Below, one piece after another: positions 25,648 to 32,743 of a stretch of 64,000 nt of DNA (position 1 is the first letter of the stretch; every line of letters starts with the position of its first letter). The position numbers were made by a program, and so were the translations under genes. The stretch is from Burkholderiales bacterium (GTDB lineage: Bacteria > Pseudomonadota > Gammaproteobacteria > Burkholderiales > Burkholderiaceae_C): assembly GCA_947448955.1 (NCBI GenBank), contig CANFPU010000003.1, forward strand, positions 1 through 64,000, written 5' to 3'. The notes beneath the pieces were generated by a model. The model was given only the letters and a program-made list of their open reading frames with translations, was not told the DNA's origin and searched no databases.

Positions 25648-25720
25648 GAATCCACCAATCAAGGAGGTGGAGGAGACAACTTGCCAGGTCAGCGGCAGGA
25701 CATCCACGCCACCAACCCAT
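25617..25720 (-). ncRNA. Candidate small RNA or ilvA leader RNA with anti-Shine-Dalgarno loop
   Basis: On the minus strand a promoter-like pair is followed by about 100 bases without a convincing short ORF. The RNA would contain CTCCTCCACCTCCTT, complementary to Shine-Dalgarno sequence. Part of it (TCCTTGATT) sits in the loop of a hairpin with stem CCACC/GGTGG at 25652-25670, directly before a strong intrinsic terminator. This layout is typical of trans-acting sRNAs with CU-rich loops. Because ilvA starts 87 bases downstream on the same strand, an attenuating leader is the alternative. One frame (MGWWRGCPAADL...) stays open through the hairpin, so it is not a classical leader peptide. Confidence 0.5.
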
Positions 25721-25726
25721 GGAGAG

Positions 25727-25755
25727 AGTTTAGCCGCTTGATTGCTGCGCTGCAA
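25727..25755 (-). promoter_or_regulatory. Promoter for the sRNA/leader upstream of ilvA
   Basis: On the minus strand TTGCAG (25755-25750) and TAAACT (25732-25727) are separated by exactly 17 bases. The start of transcription would be near 25720. Confidence 0.5.
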
Positions 25756-25879
25756 TATGATGGCGGCCTCAGGTCTAGGGAGCGCGCTCCAGAGCCTGGG
25801 GCGCGGATGCACGGCTTCGGTGCGGTCCGCACGAAATGTCCGAACTCCTACCAGCGGCAGCGCCTGAAAGAGCCAGACC

Positions 25880-26302
25880 ATGGAATGCAAGATTCATTGG
25901 GTACCCGGCAGCGGCATGGGTTTTGTGGCCGAGACCGGCAGCGGCCACCTGTTGACGATGGATGGCGCGCCCGACGGCGGCGGTCGCAACCTGGCGCCCA
26001 GGCCGATGGAAACCTTGCTGGCAGGCGCCGGCGCCTGCACCGCTTATGACGTGGTGCTGATCCTCAAGCGCGGCCGCCACGACGTGACGGGCTGCGAGCT
26101 CAAGGTCGAGGCCGACCGTGCCGCGACCGATCCCAAGGTTTTCACGCGCATCAATCTGCATTTCACCGTCACCGGCCGCAAGCTGGCCGAGGCTGCGGTG
26201 GCCCGAGCGATCGCGATGTCGCATGAGAAATATTGCTCGGCGACGATCATGCTGGGCAAGACTGCCGAGATCAGCACCAGCCACGAGATCATCGAAGGCT
26301 GA
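25880..26302 (+). CDS. OsmC family protein
   Basis: A 140-aa OsmC/Ohr-fold protein close to the YhfA subgroup. It contains PMETLLAGAGACTAYDVVLILKR, which holds the family Cys (GAC) at the position of the resolving thiol, and a late SHEKYCSATIMLG segment with the second Cys. Such proteins reduce organic hydroperoxides or act in redox homeostasis; the YhfA group is not well understood. The gene runs opposite to ilvA and is convergent with coq7. Confidence 0.88.
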   Translation: MECKIHWVPGSGMGFVAETGSGHLLTMDGAPDGGGRNLAPRPMETLLAGAGACTAYDVVLILKRGRHDVTGCELKVEADRAATDPKVFTRINLHFTVTGRKLAEAAVARAIAMSHEKYCSATIMLGKTAEISTSHEIIEG

Positions 26303-26307
26303 ACCGG

Positions 26308-26949
26308 TCAGACGACGTGGGCAACCCGCGTCATCAGCCCTGCCGCCGCCCGCATCAACCACCGCACCGGCGCGGGTACCGGGCTGGCGCCGGCCTGCAA
26401 GGCTTGCTCGGCATGTCGGGCTTCGTCGGCCTTCATCTGCGCGACCACCGCGCGCGACGCCAGGTCTTGTTCCGGCAGGCGTTGCAAGTGGCTGGCCAAA
26501 TGAGCTTCGACTTGCTGCTCGGTTTCCACGACAAAACCCAGGCTGACGCGGTCGCCGGCCCGCCCAGCGGCCAGACCGATGGCGAACGCCCCGGCGTACC
26601 ACAGCGGGTTGAGGTGGCTGGGCCGGTCGCCCAGATCGGCCAGCCGGCGCTCTGTCCACGCCAGGTGGTCGGTCTCTTCGCGGCCTGCGGCCAGCATCTG
26701 GGCACGCAACTCGGGCGTTCGGGCTGTCAAGGCCTGGGCTGCGTACAGGGCTTGGGCGCAGACCTCGCCGACATGGTTGACCCGCATCAGCGCGCCCGAG
26801 AGTTTGCGTTGCGCCGGATCCAAGGCCGGGCCGCCTTGGATCGGCAGCGGCATCGGCCGCGCCGCATGGGCGCTGCGGGTGAGTGTGCGCAGCGCTTGGT
26901 CGGCGCTGCTGATGACATTGTCGAGGGTCACCTCGTCCAGGATCGGCAT
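26308..26949 (-). CDS. coq7: 2-polyprenyl-3-methyl-6-methoxy-1,4-benzoquinone monooxygenase (Coq7)
   Basis: Di-iron hydroxylase of ubiquinone synthesis (213 aa). Iron ligands appear in [15 protein letters not shown] (Glu, with His nearby), REETDHLAW (ExxDH) and [12 protein letters not shown], and the last ligand set is in [11 protein letters not shown] (ExxH). It acts at the inner membrane and hydroxylates demethoxyubiquinone. Full length with a clear ATG. Presence of Coq7 rather than UbiF alone is usual in betaproteobacteria. Confidence 0.95.
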   Translation of the reverse strand: MPILDEVTLDNVISSADQALRTLTRSAHAARPMPLPIQGGPALDPAQRKLSGALMRVNHVGEVCAQALYAAQALTARTPELRAQMLAAGREETDHLAWTERRLADLGDRPSHLNPLWYAGAFAIGLAAGRAGDRVSLGFVVETEQQVEAHLASHLQRLPEQDLASRAVVAQMKADEARHAEQALQAGASPVPAPVRWLMRAAAGLMTRVAHVV

Positions 26950-27165
26950 CCGGAGAGCATAGCCCAGCGCGGTTTGCGACGTTTGCGTTGTAACAAGGCA
27001 ACAGCTGGCACGCTTTCAGGGCTTTATGCTTTGCGATTGGCGCCCACTCTGGTGCAATACGCTCAACTTCCGATGAGGATGTTGGCCTGACTGGCCCCCA
27101 CCGCTCCCGGTGAGAGGGTTTCCTTCGGGATCGGGACCTCTTGTTCAACCTAGGAGAATTACCAA

Positions 27166-28275
27166 ATGAAAAAGTCACTCGTCGCATTTGCCGTGCTCAG
27201 CGCTTTCGCTGGTGCCGCGTCGGCCCAGTCTTCGGTCACCGTGTTCGGTGTCGTTGACCTGAGCGTCAACTCGTGGAAAAACGGCTCGAACTCGCAAACC
27301 CGCATGGACAGCAACCAGATGAACAGCAACCGTCTGGGCTTCCGCGGTACGGAAGACCTCGGTGGCGGCCTGAGCGCCAGCTTCTGGCTCGAAGGCGGCA
27401 TGGACAACAGCGTCGGCCTGGGCGGCAACGCCAACGGTGGCCTGGACTTCCAGCGTCGTTCGACCGTCAGCCTGAGCGGCGCCTTCGGCGAAATCCGCCT
27501 CGGCCGCGACTACACCAGCCCGTTTATTCTGGACGCCACTTTTGACGTCTACGGTGCCAACGGCATGGGCAACTCGCTGAACCTGTACGCCAGCGCTGCT
27601 GCGACCATGGGTTCCGGTGCTGGCACGGTGGTGCGCGCCAACAACATGGTGGCCTACTTCCTGCCGGGCGGCCTGGGCGGCCTGTACGGTTCGGTCCAGT
27701 TCTCAGCGGCTGAAGTTGGCGCCAACGACGGCGGCACTGTCAAGACTGCTGGCAACGGCATGACTGCTGGCGTGATTGGTTACGCTGAAGGCCCGATCAA
27801 CGTCGCGATCGGCATGGCGAAGACCAAGACCGCTGCCAACGCTGCGAACCCGTCCGCGCCTGACTTCACGGTCACCAACATCGGCGGTTCGTACAACTTC
27901 GGCGTGGTCAAGGTTCTGGGCCTGTGGGACCAGCATAAGTATGGCGCCCTGAAGTACACCACGACTCAATTGAGCCTGTCGATCCCTGTCGGTGCCGGCG
28001 AGATCAAGGCCAGCTACGTTCGCGGCGACGCCTCTGGCTCGGTGGCGTCCCAGAACAAGGACTCCACATTGGTGGCTGCCGAGTACATCCACAACCTGTC
28101 CAAGCGCACCGCGCTGTACGCCCAAGTCGGTCAAGTCGACAACAAGTCGGGTACGGCTGCTGCACCTGGCGGCGCTGCGACCGTTGGTGGCGGTCTGGCC
28201 GCTACGGCTGCCGAGCTGGCGGTTGGCGGCTTCAAGTCGACCGGCTACGGCGTCGGCGTTCGCCACAGCTTCTGA
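27166..28275 (+). CDS. Trimeric outer-membrane porin, Burkholderiales general porin family
   Basis: A 369-aa porin. The signal peptide MKKSLVAFAVLSAFAGAASA is cleaved before QSSVTVFGVVDLSV, the first beta strand. The family motifs SNRLGFRGTEDLGGGLSA, LGRDYTSPF and the C-terminal GYGVGVRHSF (terminal Phe for BAM recognition) are present. It should form a 16-strand barrel for diffusion of small solutes. A strong AGGAG ribosome site precedes the ATG, codon use is highly biased, and the gene ends in a strong terminator, all signs of high expression. Confidence 0.96.
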   Translation: MKKSLVAFAVLSAFAGAASAQSSVTVFGVVDLSVNSWKNGSNSQTRMDSNQMNSNRLGFRGTEDLGGGLSASFWLEGGMDNSVGLGGNANGGLDFQRRSTVSLSGAFGEIRLGRDYTSPFILDATFDVYGANGMGNSLNLYASAAATMGSGAGTVVRANNMVAYFLPGGLGGLYGSVQFSAAEVGANDGGTVKTAGNGMTAGVIGYAEGPINVAIGMAKTKTAANAANPSAPDFTVTNIGGSYNFGVVKVLGLWDQHKYGALKYTTTQLSLSIPVGAGEIKASYVRGDASGSVASQNKDSTLVAAEYIHNLSKRTALYAQVGQVDNKSGTAAAPGGAATVGGGLAATAAELAVGGFKSTGYGVGVRHSF

Positions 28276-28327
28276 TCGCGACAGGGCTGAGATCGGGCAA
28301 CCAGTTCTCGGTCTTTCGCTTCAGTCC

Positions 28328-28354
28328 AAAAGCCGCCTTCGGGCGGCTTTTTTG
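28328..28354 (+). terminator. Intrinsic terminator after the porin gene
   Basis: AAAAGCCGCC-TTCG-GGCGGCTTTTTT: a perfect stem with a UUCG tetraloop and a T-run, 52 bases after the porin stop. Confidence 0.92.
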
Positions 28355-28462
28355 TGTTTGATCAAGTTGGAGCAGTTTGCACGAAAGCATGGCGCTGCAG
28401 GGGTCAACTCGAGGGTTGCGCAGGGCGTTTAGCCAGGGTCAGGTCGCAAAATCTGACTGAAT

Positions 28463-28482
28463 CGATCAGCGTTCGCTGATCG
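28463..28482 (+). repeat. Perfect palindromic hairpin in the 5' region of the small repeat-protein gene
   Basis: CGATCAGCG-TT-CGCTGATCG, 28 bases before the ATG at 28511. With no T-run behind it, it is more likely an operator or a 5' RNA stabilising hairpin than a terminator. Confidence 0.45.
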
Positions 28483-28510
28483 GTCCACCAAAAACCCAGG
28501 GAGTTGAACC

Positions 28511-28861
28511 ATGAACAAACTTGTCTTCATTGCCGCTGTCGTGCTGACGCAACTCAGTGCGTCGGCCTTTGCCCAAGCCACCCGAGCCGAGGTCAAATCA
28601 GAGGCGGCGTCGGCCAACAAGGCGCATGCGATTCCTTCCGGCGAAATCGTCAAGGAGCCCAAGGCCAAGTCGACCAAGCATCGTGCTGATGTCAAGAGTG
28701 AAGCGGCCTCCGCCAACAAGGCCCATGCGATCGATGCCGGTGAGAAGGTCACCGAGCCCAAGGTCAAGTCGACCAAGTCCAAGGCCGAGGTCAAGGCCGA
28801 AACCAAGGACGCGATGAAGAAGGGCGACATGCCTGCTGCAGGGGAAGTTGGCAAGAAGTGA
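28511..28861 (+). CDS. Small exported Lys/Ala-rich repeat protein
   Basis: A 116-aa protein with a clear signal peptide (MNKLVFIAAVVLTQLSASAFA) and a mature part made of near-identical 33-residue repeats: RAEVKSEAASANKAHAIPSG, RADVKSEAASANKAHAIDAG and a shorter diverged KAEVKAETKDAMKKG. Composition is Lys/Ala/Glu-rich and charged, likely helical or disordered. Similar proteins are widespread in Burkholderiales, sometimes labelled TolA-like, without known function. It has its own AGGGAG ribosome site and a terminator, so it is an independent, probably well expressed gene. Confidence 0.85.
   Translation: MNKLVFIAAVVLTQLSASAFAQATRAEVKSEAASANKAHAIPSGEIVKEPKAKSTKHRADVKSEAASANKAHAIDAGEKVTEPKVKSTKSKAEVKAETKDAMKKGDMPAAGEVGKK
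28583..28858 (+). repeat. Tandem 99-bp coding repeat (2.8 copies)
   Basis: In-frame units at 28583-28681, 28682-28780 and a shorter diverged 28781-28858 encode the 33-aa repeats of the small exported protein. The second unit keeps the protein repeat while differing at many third positions. Confidence 0.8.
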
Positions 28862-28898
28862 TGTGATGCGCCCGGGCGTTGCCCGGGCTGGTCTGCAG

Positions 28899-28921
28899 AA
28901 GCGCTCGACAGAGCGCTTTTT
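28899..28921 (+). terminator. Intrinsic terminator after the small repeat-protein gene
   Basis: AAGCGCTC-GACA-GAGCGCTTTTT, an 8-bp stem with T-run, 38 bases after the stop. A second hairpin, CCCGGGC-GTT-GCCCGGG (28871-28887), lies just before it. Confidence 0.85.
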
Positions 28922-29178
28922 GCGTTTTCAGCGCGGCGAGCGCGTCGCCTCGACGGTCTTTTCGGCTTTTGAGCGCCCCAAGGCCGGCCGAAGCCGGCCG
29001 CCCCCCGTGGGGATCAAGCAAAGTGGCAAAGCCACATTTGCTTGAGAGAAAGCCGGCCACACCGGCTGAGAGTTCACGGTCTGACCCGAGCCTGCGCAGC
29101 GATGGCGCGTCGTGCCGGGCTGAACACTTGGCCTTCGCGCATGCTTGCCTTCGTCCTCACGACGCCTGTTCCAGGCCG
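28922..29178. other. Hairpin-rich intergenic DNA at the left edge of an accessory patch
   Basis: No gene seen. It holds GGCCGGC-CGAA-GCCGGCC near 28982-28999 and a long hairpin at 29015-29044 (CAAGCAAA-GTGGC...GCCAC-A-TTTGCTTG). These look like intergenic REP-type palindromes. Track ORFs here (28848..29045, 28879..29358, 28928..29329) are shadows. Confidence 0.5.
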
Positions 29179-29369
29179 ACATGGAGAAGTTCCCGCAACG
29201 GTTCTCGGGCGACCAGCGCCAACGCATCTCGATGGCCCGTGCGCTCGCCACCGAGCCCGAGTTCCTGGTCTGCGACGAGCCGACCTCGGCGTTGGACGTC
29301 TCGGTGCAGGCCCAGGTGCTCAACATCATGCAGGACTTGCAGCGCGAGCGCGGTCTGACCTATTTGTTC
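29179..29369 (+). pseudogene. Fragment of an oligo/dipeptide ABC transporter ATP-binding protein (DppF/OppF type)
   Basis: About 63 residues align by eye with the middle of peptide-importer ATPases: [22 protein letters not shown] (ABC signature, normally FSGGQRQR), then [23 protein letters not shown] with Walker B and D-loop, and ERGLTYLF, where homologues continue ISHNLAVV. The N-terminal Walker A half and everything after TYLF are missing, and the frame runs straight into the antisense toxin gene, so this is a remnant and not a functional gene. Its 3' break lies a few bases from the toxin stop, which suggests the toxin-antitoxin pair arrived with, or caused, the truncation. Confidence 0.85.
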
Positions 29370-29372
29370 AGA

Positions 29373-29708
29373 TCACAAGCCCAGATGCAGCCGCAAGGCG
29401 GCGTCGACCGCGGTCATCAGCGCCGCTGGCACGTGGCCTGACACGGTCTTGGCCAGGCGCCGCTTGTCCAGGCTGCGGACTTGTTGCGCCATGGCTTTGC
29501 TGTCCTTGGGCAAGCCGGTGTCCGATGCCAGCAGTTTGACCTCGAATGGAAAGACTCTCGAGACATTGGATGTGAGCGGCAGCACCGTGACCAGCGCCGC
29601 CGCGCGGTTGGCCGAATCGTTGCTGACGATCAGCACAGGACGGGTCTTTTGAGTTTCTGAACCCAAGGTTGGGTCCAGATTTGCATAGACCACATCACCA
29701 CGCTTCAT
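29373..29708 (-). CDS. Type II toxin, PemK/MazF family endoribonuclease
   Basis: A 111-aa toxin beginning [31 protein letters not shown], the typical PemK/MazF N-terminus with the conserved Arg of KTRP, and containing VLPLTSN and [18 protein letters not shown]. It should cleave mRNA when freed from its antitoxin. The track start is 53 codons too long; the ATG at 29708 overlaps the antitoxin gene by 14 bases, the usual antitoxin-toxin arrangement. Confidence 0.92.
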   Translation of the reverse strand: MKRGDVVYANLDPTLGSETQKTRPVLIVSNDSANRAAALVTVLPLTSNVSRVFPFEVKLLASDTGLPKDSKAMAQQVRSLDKRRLAKTVSGHVPAALMTAVDAALRLHLGL

Positions 29709-29970
29709 CGCGGGCTGCCAAGGCGGCGTCAGCCGAGACCAAGCCGTCGTTGACCGTGCCGGCGAAGGCTGTGTCAATCTGCTGGTCGTGCTCGACGCTC
29801 TGGGCGTAAGCCGTTGCGAGCGCGCTTTCTTGTTCGACACGCTGCAGCAACTGCAAGGCCTTGGCAACGACAGCCGATCGCCCTTTGGCCGAATGCGTCG
29901 CTGCGTAACGGTCGATGAAACCGAGGATGGACGGATCGAGGGAGACTGAGATTTTTTGAGCAGCTTGCAT
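29695..29970 (-). CDS. Type II antitoxin, ribbon-helix-helix (MazE/PemI-like)
   Basis: A 91-aa protein with the N-terminal ribbon-helix-helix DNA-binding pattern MQAAQKISVSLDPSILGFIDRYAATHSAKGRSAVVAKAL and an Ala/Glu-rich C-terminus that would wrap the toxin. The start at 29970 is preferred to the track's 29997 because the extra residues lie in the operator. Autoregulation by the palindromes directly upstream is expected. Confidence 0.88.
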   Translation of the reverse strand: MQAAQKISVSLDPSILGFIDRYAATHSAKGRSAVVAKALQLLQRVEQESALATAYAQSVEHDQQIDTAFAGTVNDGLVSADAALAARDEAW

Positions 29971-29972
29971 GG

Positions 29973-30014
29973 TTGCTACCGAAAGTAGCATAAACACAGC
30001 ATATTTGGTAGCAA
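29973..30014 (-). promoter_or_regulatory. Promoter-operator of the toxin-antitoxin operon
   Basis: TGCTAC-CGAAA-GTAGCA (29974-29990) is a perfect 6-bp palindrome with a 5-base centre, and TTGCTACC (29973-29980) is repeated in inverted orientation as GGTAGCAA (30007-30014). On the minus strand TTGCTA and TATGCT, 16 bases apart, form a promoter overlapped by these sites, as expected for antitoxin autorepression. Confidence 0.65.
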
Positions 30015-30081
30015 AAAATCAGAAAATTTGATGGGATCGGTTTGCCAGCGAAGGCATCCGGCCCGATGCCAGCTCGATCTG

Positions 30082-31296
30082 CTACTTGACCCAGGTGTTG
30101 AGCTGGATGATCGGCAGCAGCACCGCCAGCACGATCAGCATCACGACCGCGCCCATCGCGACGATCAGCAGTGGCTCAAGAATCGTCGCCAGCGCCATCG
30201 CCCGGCGCTGGACCTCGCCGCTGAGTTGGCGCGCGGCACGGTCGAGCATTTGCGGCAATTGGCCGGTCTGCTCGCCCAAGCGCGCGAACATCGCCAGCAG
30301 GGCCGGAAATCTTTTCTTTGCCGCCAATGCCGATGCCAGCGGCGCGCCCTCGCGGACTTGCACCAAGGCTTCGAGCGCATCGGCGCGCAGCGCGCGGTTG
30401 GCCAAGGTCTCTGCCGCGGCCTGCAGCGCCTTCAGGATGGGCACGCCGGCATTGGCCAGCATCGCCAGCGTGCTGGCGAAGCGCGCCGCGTTGTAGCCCC
30501 GCGCGACCCGGCCGACCAGCGGCAAGCCGAGCCAGGCGGCATCGAAGCGCTGGCGGAACGGCTCTTTCTTCAGCGCCATGGTCAGCACCACACCACCGCC
30601 TGCAGCGGCCAGCAGCACCCCCCAACCCCATTGCCTGACGAAAGCGCTCAGGCCCAGCATCGCGGTCGTCAGCCAGGGCAATGCCCGCTGATTGCTGGTG
30701 AACACACTGGCGACCTGCGGCACCACATAAGTGACCAGAAAAATCACGATCACAAAGGCGATCAGCGAGACGATGGCCGGATAAAGCGCCGCACCCAGCA
30801 GCTTGGCGCGCAGCGCCTGGCGTTCTTCGAGATCGTCGGCCAGGCGCTCCAGCACGGCGCCCAGCGCGCCGCTCTGCTCGCCGGCTGCGACGACCGCGCG
30901 GTAGACATCGTCGAACTCGCGCGGCGCACTGGCCAGCGCCCGGGCAAATGGTGCGCCGGCGTTGACCTCGGCGCGCAGGTGGGCGACGAGGTCGCGCTGG
31001 GCCGGCGAGTCGGCTTCGTCGGACAGGGCGGTCAGTGCGCGCTCTAGCGGCAGCCCGGCGCCCACCAAGCCGGCGAGCTGGCGCGTCCACACCGCCAGCG
31101 CGGTGCTGCCAAACACCCGTCGCGACCAGCGTGAGGCGCCGGCACTTTGCACGCTGGCTGCCAGCGCTTGCACCCCCAGCGGCACCAGGCCCTGGGCGCG
31201 CAACTGCGAGCGGGCGGCCTTGGCGTTTTCGGCTTCGAGCACGCCGGTGCGGGGCTTGCCTTGCGCATCGAGCGCATCGAAGGTGTAGGCGGGCAT
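30082..31296 (-). CDS. gspF: Type II secretion system inner-membrane protein GspF
   Basis: Platform protein of the type II secretion system (404 aa). It begins MPAYTFDALDAQGKPRTGVLEAENAKAAR, typical of GspF, then two T2SSF domains (AVWTRQLAGLVGAGLPLERAL and FASTLAMLANAGVPILKAL) and three membrane helices, the last at the C-terminus (VMLIVLAVLLPIIQLNTW). Contacts the GspE ATPase and the pseudopilin assembly. Last gene of the gspG-F operon. Confidence 0.96.
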   Translation of the reverse strand: MPAYTFDALDAQGKPRTGVLEAENAKAARSQLRAQGLVPLGVQALAASVQSAGASRWSRRVFGSTALAVWTRQLAGLVGAGLPLERALTALSDEADSPAQRDLVAHLRAEVNAGAPFARALASAPREFDDVYRAVVAAGEQSGALGAVLERLADDLEERQALRAKLLGAALYPAIVSLIAFVIVIFLVTYVVPQVASVFTSNQRALPWLTTAMLGLSAFVRQWGWGVLLAAAGGGVVLTMALKKEPFRQRFDAAWLGLPLVGRVARGYNAARFASTLAMLANAGVPILKALQAAAETLANRALRADALEALVQVREGAPLASALAAKKRFPALLAMFARLGEQTGQLPQMLDRAARQLSGEVQRRAMALATILEPLLIVAMGAVVMLIVLAVLLPIIQLNTWVK

Positions 31297-31311
31297 CGGC
31301 GGTTGGCGCTT

Positions 31312-32727
31312 TTAGTCGCGTGTGACGCGCAGCACTTCTTCGAGCGAGGTCACGCCCTCGTCGACCAGGCGCGCACCGTCGTCGCGCATCGGCACGAAGC
31401 CGCCGGTCTTGGCTGCAGCCAGCAACTCGCTCTCGGCGGCGCGACCGTGGATCAGCGCGCGCAGCGCATCGTCGACCACCATCAACTCGTAGACCCCGGT
31501 GCGGCCTTTGTAGCCAGTCTGCCCGCAGGCGGCGCAACCCACCGGGTGCCAGCGGCCCTGGTCGTCGACCCGCTTGCAGGCCGGGCAGAGCTTGCGCACC
31601 AGGCGCTGGGCTTGTGCGCCGAGCAGGCTGCTGCTCAGCAGATAGGGCTCGACGCCCATGTCGATCAAGCGGGTGATGGCGCTCGGCGCGTCGTTGGTGT
31701 GCAAGGTGGCGAGCACCAGGTGGCCGGTCAGCGAGGCCTGGATCGCGATCTGCGCGGTTTCGAAGTCGCGGATTTCGCCGATCATGATCACGTCCGGGTC
31801 CTGGCGCAGGATTGCGCGCAAAGCCTTGCCAAAGGTCAGGTCAATCTTGGCATTGACCTGGGTCTGGCCAATGCCCTCAAGCTCGTACTCGATCGGGTCT
31901 TCGACCGTCAGCACATTGGTGCTGTGGGTGTCGATGCGGCCCAGTGAGGCGTACAGCGTGGTGGTCTTGCCCGAGCCGGTCGGCCCGGTCACCAGCACGA
32001 TGCCGTGGGGTTGGTGCACCAGCCGGTTGAACGAACTCAACACCTCGCCGCTCATGCCCAGCGCTTCGAGCGTGAACTTGGACTCGGTCTTGTCGAGCAG
32101 GCGCAGCACCGCGCGCTCGCCATGCGCCGAGGGCAGCGTGGAGACGCGAACATCAATCGCCCGCCCGCCGATACGCAGGCTGATGCGGCCGTCTTGCGGC
32201 AGGCGTCTTTCGGCAATGTCAAGCTCGGCCATGATCTTCAGGCGCGATATCAGCGCAGCGTGCAGCGCGCGGTTGGGCTGCACCACCTCGCGCAACGTGC
32301 CGTCGACCCGGAAGCGCACCGCGCTGCTGCGCTCGTAAGGTTCGATGTGGATGTCAGACGCGCCGTCCTTGGCCGCTTGGGTCAGCAGCGCGTTGAGCAT
32401 GCGGATGATCGGTGCGTCGTTGGCCGCTTCGAGCAAATCCTCGACCGCCGGCAGGTCTTGCAGCAGCCTTGAGAGGTCGACTTCGCTCTCGACCTCGCCG
32501 ACCACGGTGGCTGCGCTCGATTCGCCGCTGGCGTAGACGCGGGCGATGCGCTCGATCAGCACCGCCGAGTCTTCGCGCTCGACCCGGCTCACCGCATGCA
32601 GGCGCAGCACCTCACTCAGCGCACTGGGGGCCGTGTGGTCGGTGGCCCAGAGCACGCGCTCACGGCCATCGTCCTCGAGCAGCAATTGCTGGGCTTTGGC
32701 AAAGCCGTAGGGCAGGGGGTGTTTCAT
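31312..32727 (-). CDS. gspE: Type II secretion system ATPase GspE
   Basis: Cytoplasmic hexameric ATPase (471 aa) powering pseudopilus growth. Walker A is [16 protein letters not shown], the Asp box [10 protein letters not shown], Walker [18 protein letters not shown], and the His box [19 protein letters not shown] tetracysteine zinc module is present (LCPACKR...GCAACGQTG). The start at 32727 ([12 protein letters not shown]) replaces the longer track start that runs into gspD. Confidence 0.96.
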   Translation of the reverse strand: MKHPLPYGFAKAQQLLLEDDGRERVLWATDHTAPSALSEVLRLHAVSRVEREDSAVLIERIARVYASGESSAATVVGEVESEVDLSRLLQDLPAVEDLLEAANDAPIIRMLNALLTQAAKDGASDIHIEPYERSSAVRFRVDGTLREVVQPNRALHAALISRLKIMAELDIAERRLPQDGRISLRIGGRAIDVRVSTLPSAHGERAVLRLLDKTESKFTLEALGMSGEVLSSFNRLVHQPHGIVLVTGPTGSGKTTTLYASLGRIDTHSTNVLTVEDPIEYELEGIGQTQVNAKIDLTFGKALRAILRQDPDVIMIGEIRDFETAQIAIQASLTGHLVLATLHTNDAPSAITRLIDMGVEPYLLSSSLLGAQAQRLVRKLCPACKRVDDQGRWHPVGCAACGQTGYKGRTGVYELMVVDDALRALIHGRAAESELLAAAKTGGFVPMRDDGARLVDEGVTSLEEVLRVTRD

Positions 32728-32743
32728 GCCGCACCGAGCCGGT

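Noticed and set aside
25055-25720. 221-aa minus-strand ORF beginning MGWWRGCPAADL, tempting as a Trp-rich leader peptide for ilvA
   Set aside because: It stays open through the hairpin and into ilvA in another frame, has no stop before the terminator, and tandem Trp codons make no sense for isoleucine synthesis.
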